A stretch of 64,000 nt of DNA from Chondrilla cf. caribensis (lineage: Eukaryota; Porifera; Demospongiae; Chondrillida; Chondrillidae), in the NCBI GenBank assembly GCA_964020155.1, contig OZ026552.1:2992144-3056143 (forward strand), read 5' to 3'. This document shows positions 63,356-64,000 of the stretch, piece after piece. Every line of letters starts with the position of its first letter. Positions within the stretch are counted from its first letter, which is position 1. The translations under genes and the position numbers were made by a program. The notes beneath the pieces are model-generated. The model saw only the letters and a list, made by a program, of their open reading frames with translations, ran no database searches and had not been told where the DNA came from.

Positions 63356-63922
63356 CTATTCGTATTTACTTCCAAACATTCCTTGCACCTCAGGATCATC
63401 CAAATGAAACCAAAACTTGAAAAAAGACGATATGTACTCTTCTCTGTCGACTGTTCCAGATTTGTCTTTATCAAGCAAGGCAAAAGCTGCTTTGGCTGCA
63501 TCTTCAGGGAAACCCGTGGCATTTATATACATTTGGTACTCGTCGAAGGTTATGTGTCCATCTTTGTTTCCGTCCAGGACGTCGAACAGAGCATTTTCCA
63601 TTATCTCAATCAAAGCTTTTTCTCCCCTTTTTACCTTAGCTATCTCTGCTACAACAATGTTTGCGGCAAGCTCTCTATATTTTTTCTTGTCTGCCTTTAC
63701 TCCTGCGGTGAGTCCCATAGCGGTCGTGAACTCCGTTGCAGCTGCTCGTAGCTTGGCAATTTCACTTGGACGATCGGTCACGACCTTGGCAAGGTTATCA
63801 ACGAAAACATACCAGTCTTCTCTTGAAACTAAGCCGTCCCCATCCCTGTCAATTTGATGAAAAGTTTCATCGAAGCGTTTGACCCACTTGGGATTCTCGA
63901 GGAAATCTTGGACAGTTGCCAT
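63356..63922 (-). CDS. EF-hand calcium-binding protein, SCP/photoprotein-like (188 aa)
   Basis: Intact single-exon member. Loops are DRDGDGLVSRED (25-36), DGNKDGHITFDE (about 117-128) and DKDKSGTVDREE (about 151-162). The C-terminus FWFHLDDPEVQGMFGSKYE is like the array genes at 44550 and 47101. The start ATG at 63922 is fixed by the family N-terminus MATVQDFLENPKWVKRFDE. Upstream, only about 35 bp of the conserved array 5' flank ('gactcgaagtacagtagacgcata') are recognisable before the sequence changes, so its promoter may differ from that of the other members. The 3' flank matches the array. Confidence 0.9.
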   Translation of the reverse strand: MATVQDFLENPKWVKRFDETFHQIDRDGDGLVSREDWYVFVDNLAKVVTDRPSEIAKLRAAATEFTTAMGLTAGVKADKKKYRELAANIVVAEIAKVKRGEKALIEIMENALFDVLDGNKDGHITFDEYQMYINATGFPEDAAKAAFALLDKDKSGTVDREEYISSFFKFWFHLDDPEVQGMFGSKYE

Positions 63923-64000
63923 ATCTTCGCTGACTCGAAGTACAGTAGACGCATATTCGGAAATATTAGCGGTGATTTAAATTTGGCGGTCACGTACGCA

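Overview
This is eukaryotic nuclear DNA, most likely from a demosponge (Amphimedon-like). The organism call is an inference. It rests on compact genes with short introns, a single-pass Ig-like receptor kinase, a metazoan-type SEC63, and many GT microsatellites, MITEs and PIF-Harbinger transposons. I see no bacterial or organellar genes, no rRNA or tRNA gene, and no CRISPR array.

Left part (1-16.6 kb), all genes on +. The window opens in the 3' tail of a receptor-kinase gene whose near-identical paralog is complete at 3331-9305 (8 exons: signal peptide, repeated Ig-like modules, TM segment, kinase). A decayed reverse transcriptase lies between the two. Next is a leucine-rich-repeat gene (9892-13331) in which each central exon encodes exactly one LRR. 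A 49-bp minisatellite, a hAT-type MITE and an intronless EF-hand gene with an in-frame TGA (16017-16583) follow.

Centre (18.0-36.2 kb), - strand. A complete 17-exon SEC63 gene can be assembled (763 codons; human SEC63 is about 760 aa), with every exon junction in phase. Its intron 13 holds a PIF-Harbinger transposon, into whose Myb/SANT ORF a second complete PIF-Harbinger has inserted. Several short MITEs and a long palindrome sit in other introns.

Right part (36.2-64 kb). A double-stranded-RNA-binding gene starts about 105 bp from SEC63, head to head, but is a pseudogene here. The block 'SEC63 exons 4-6 + shared promoter + dsRBD gene + EF-hand gene' was duplicated. At 56.3-60.3 kb the dsRBD gene is intact (545 aa) and SEC63 is the broken partner, so the two copies show reciprocal loss. 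Fragments of a third copy lie at 40.2-42.2 kb. Around these blocks runs an array of single-exon EF-hand genes (nine intact, broken or partial copies in the window) related to sarcoplasmic calcium-binding proteins, luciferin-binding proteins and photoproteins. Part of the array sits in 2.55-kb tandem units.

The most notable points are the reciprocal degeneration of a divergent gene pair, the exact transposon-in-transposon-in-intron nesting, and the EF-hand cluster with several stages of decay. Most sequence between genes is duplicated flank, microsatellite or MITE.
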